Source: an uncultured Arthrobacter sp. (lineage in GTDB: Bacteria > Actinomycetota > Actinomycetes > Actinomycetales > Micrococcaceae). From it: a stretch of DNA of 7,457 nt. The stretch spans positions 1 to 7,457 of the forward strand of contig CALMVY010000064.1 of assembly GCA_937873245.1 (NCBI GenBank), given 5' to 3'. Positions 6,621 to 7,457 of the stretch are shown in pieces. How positions within the stretch are numbered: position 1 is the stretch's first letter; each line of letters starts with the position of its first letter. The notes under the pieces were generated by a model, which saw nothing but the letters and a program-made list of their open reading frames with translations, was not told the DNA's origin and did no database searches. Both the position numbers and the translations under genes were made by a program.

Positions 6621-6630
6621 GGCCGCACGG
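6610..6630. other. Inferred junction 2: FtsX fragment to tail-tube gene
   Basis: The minus-strand FtsX signature begins at the GELSLFL strand (G codon 6618-6620). The plus-strand tail-tube signature begins at RKLPG (R codon 6628-6630). The two partial genes, on opposite strands, are cut at almost the same base, which is the mark of a breakpoint. Confidence 0.65.
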
Positions 6631-6909
6631 AAGCTGCCCGGCCGCGTCCGGTACGGGAACGCCGTGCTGCGCCGCGGGATCTCGGGTCGGACGGAGCTCT
6701 TCGAGTGGTGGAAGGCCGTCCGCGACGGCGACATCCACCGTCGCAACGTCGTGGTCACCCTCCATGACGAGCAGCAGCAGCCGGTCCAGCGCTGGGTGCT
6801 CCGCAACGCCTGGCCGACGAAGTACGACGCAAGCGATCTGAACGCGAAGGGCAACGAGGTGATGGTGGAAACGCTCGAGCTGGCGCTCGAGGGGATCGAG
6901 CTGGACTAG
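6625..6909 (+). CDS. Phage tail-tube protein, T4 gp19-like (C-terminal part only)
   Basis: About 94 residues, ending at TAG (6907-6909), match the conserved second half of the T4-like tail-tube family (gp19). The match starts at RKLPG and covers the YGN..L.RGI segment, the ELF.WW helix, RRNVVVTLHDE, NAWPTKYDASDLNAKGNE, and the terminal ETLELALEGIE. The whole family member is about 145 residues, so roughly 50 N-terminal residues are missing; upstream of 6625 the open frame is merely the antisense of the FtsX piece. The family forms the inner tube of contractile phage tails, R-type tailocins and extracellular contractile injection systems. No sheath, baseplate or VgrG/PAAR gene is visible, so the host structure cannot be told. 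CTC/GAG-rich codon use agrees with the adjacent era rather than with the genes to the left. Confidence 0.82.
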   Translation, partial: ARKLPGRVRYGNAVLRRGISGRTELFEWWKAVRDGDIHRRNVVVTLHDEQQQPVQRWVLRNAWPTKYDASDLNAKGNEVMVETLELALEGIELD

Positions 6910-6912
6910 CGC

Positions 6913-7457
6913 CTAGAGCCCCAGCCGCTCGAGCGCCGCGTCGTCGCGCCGCCACTTCGGGCGCACCTTGACGACGAGCTCGAGGAAGATCCTGCGGCCC
7001 AGGAGCCCCTCGATCTCCGGCCGCGCGCGGACGCCGATCTCCCGGATCATCGCGCCCTTCTTGCCGACGAGGATCTGCTTCTGCGACTCGGTCTCGACGA
7101 GCACGAACGCGCGCAGGAGCTTGTCCTCGAGCTCGTCGATCTCGACCGAGATCGAGTGCGGCACCTCGTCGCGGGTGAGCTGGAGCGCCTTCTCGCGGAT
7201 CAGCTCCGAGATCCGCTCCAGATCGGTCTGGTCGGTCGCCGACTCGCGCGGGAAGTAGGGCTGCCCCTCGGGGAGCAGCTGGACGAGGTCGCCGCGGAGC
7301 TCGTCGACGCCGTCCTTCGTCTTCGCGCTCACCGGGTGCAGGGCGTGGAAGCCGCCGAGCTGGGCGGCCGCCTTCATCTGCGTGATGATGTGGCTCGGCT
7401 TCAGGTTGTCGACCTTGTTCAGCGCCACGATCACCGGCTTGCCGAGCCCGTAGACGC
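6913..7457 (-). CDS. era: GTPase Era (3' part, G4 motif to KH domain)
   Basis: The gene runs off the right edge; about 180 C-terminal residues are visible, ending at TAG (6913-6915). The fragment begins inside the GTPase domain: NKVD (residues 13-16, the G4 guanine-specificity motif) and SAK (43-45, G5). A linker with PYFPRESATDQ and the helix EKALQLTRDEVPHS follows, then the KH domain with its GKKG loop (131-134) and AMIREIGVRAR, and the Era-type end LVVKVRPKWRRDDAALERLGL. Era binds GTP and the 3' end of 16S rRNA during 30S ribosome assembly, on the cytoplasmic membrane face. The G1-G3 motifs would lie outside the window. The KVRPKWRRD ending differs from the form usual in Arthrobacter/Mycobacterium and recalls Thermoleophilia, supporting a different source organism. 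It converges on the tail-protein gene with 3 nt between. Confidence 0.93.
   Translation of the reverse strand, partial: VYGLGKPVIVALNKVDNLKPSHIITQMKAAAQLGGFHALHPVSAKTKDGVDELRGDLVQLLPEGQPYFPRESATDQTDLERISELIREKALQLTRDEVPHSISVEIDELEDKLLRAFVLVETESQKQILVGKKGAMIREIGVRARPEIEGLLGRRIFLELVVKVRPKWRRDDAALERLGL

Noticed and set aside
4692..6767. 691-residue open frame on the + strand
   Set aside because: It is antisense to the FAD-binding gene, with an Arg/Gly/Gln/Val-rich composition typical of shadow frames and no recognisable motif.
6621..6854. N-terminal 78 residues of the long minus-strand frame ending at 4500, rich in Ser/Arg/Cys
   Set aside because: They are the antisense of the gp19-like gene and show no family features; the frame stays open only because the DNA is GC-rich.
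1..7457. CRISPR arrays, tRNA or rRNA genes, riboswitches, retron or other defence systems
   Set aside because: I saw no regularly spaced repeats, no cloverleaf or rRNA-like sequence, and no defence-family motifs in either strand.

Overview
The first ~6.4 kb looks like chromosome of a high-GC actinobacterium, most likely Arthrobacter/Pseudarthrobacter. This rests on the GCC/GGC/GTC-rich codon use and on the style of the proteins: a secreted nuclease/5'-nucleotidase fusion, a processive-type GT2 synthase, and a long FAD/NAD(P)-binding protein with the LHIDVIDPYPAGPG signature. The last ~0.85 kb (about 6620-7457) reads differently. It is rich in CTC/GAG/GAC codons, and its era end resembles Thermoleophilia (Solirubrobacter-like) proteins. 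Between the two lies a ~200-230 bp piece that encodes part of a proteobacterial-type FtsX. I therefore think the window is a chimeric metagenome contig with two junctions, near 6387-6425 and near 6610-6630. The taxon names come from recognising protein style, not from a search.

Layout: 2-2602 (+) is the 3' part of a large secreted enzyme, an endonuclease/exonuclease/phosphatase domain followed by a 5'-nucleotidase. A long 81-bp hairpin followed by five Ts (2622-2707) comes next. Then 2773-4224 (+), a multi-pass GT2 polysaccharide synthase, overlaps by 4 bp a 74-residue single-span membrane protein (4221-4445, +); the two look like one operon. A degenerate second copy of the hairpin (4443-4477), sharing an exact 19-nt arm plus T-run, separates this operon from the convergent FAD/NAD(P)-binding gene (4500 to ~6410, -). 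That gene has lost its N-terminal dinucleotide-binding motif at the first junction. After the FtsX piece (~6411-6620, -) comes the C-terminal two-thirds of a T4 gp19-like phage tail-tube protein (~6625-6909, +). It converges, with only 3 nt between, on the 3' part of era (6913-7457, -).

How the genes relate: the secreted enzyme would degrade extracellular DNA and strip phosphate from the nucleotides, a phosphate and nucleoside scavenging role. The GT2 and its small partner probably make and export a surface polysaccharide of unknown identity. I see no functional link between these and the FAD protein. The genes right of ~6400 should not be used to infer context for those on the left. I found no convincing new system; the best biological lead is the hairpin repeat family that brackets the GT2 operon.
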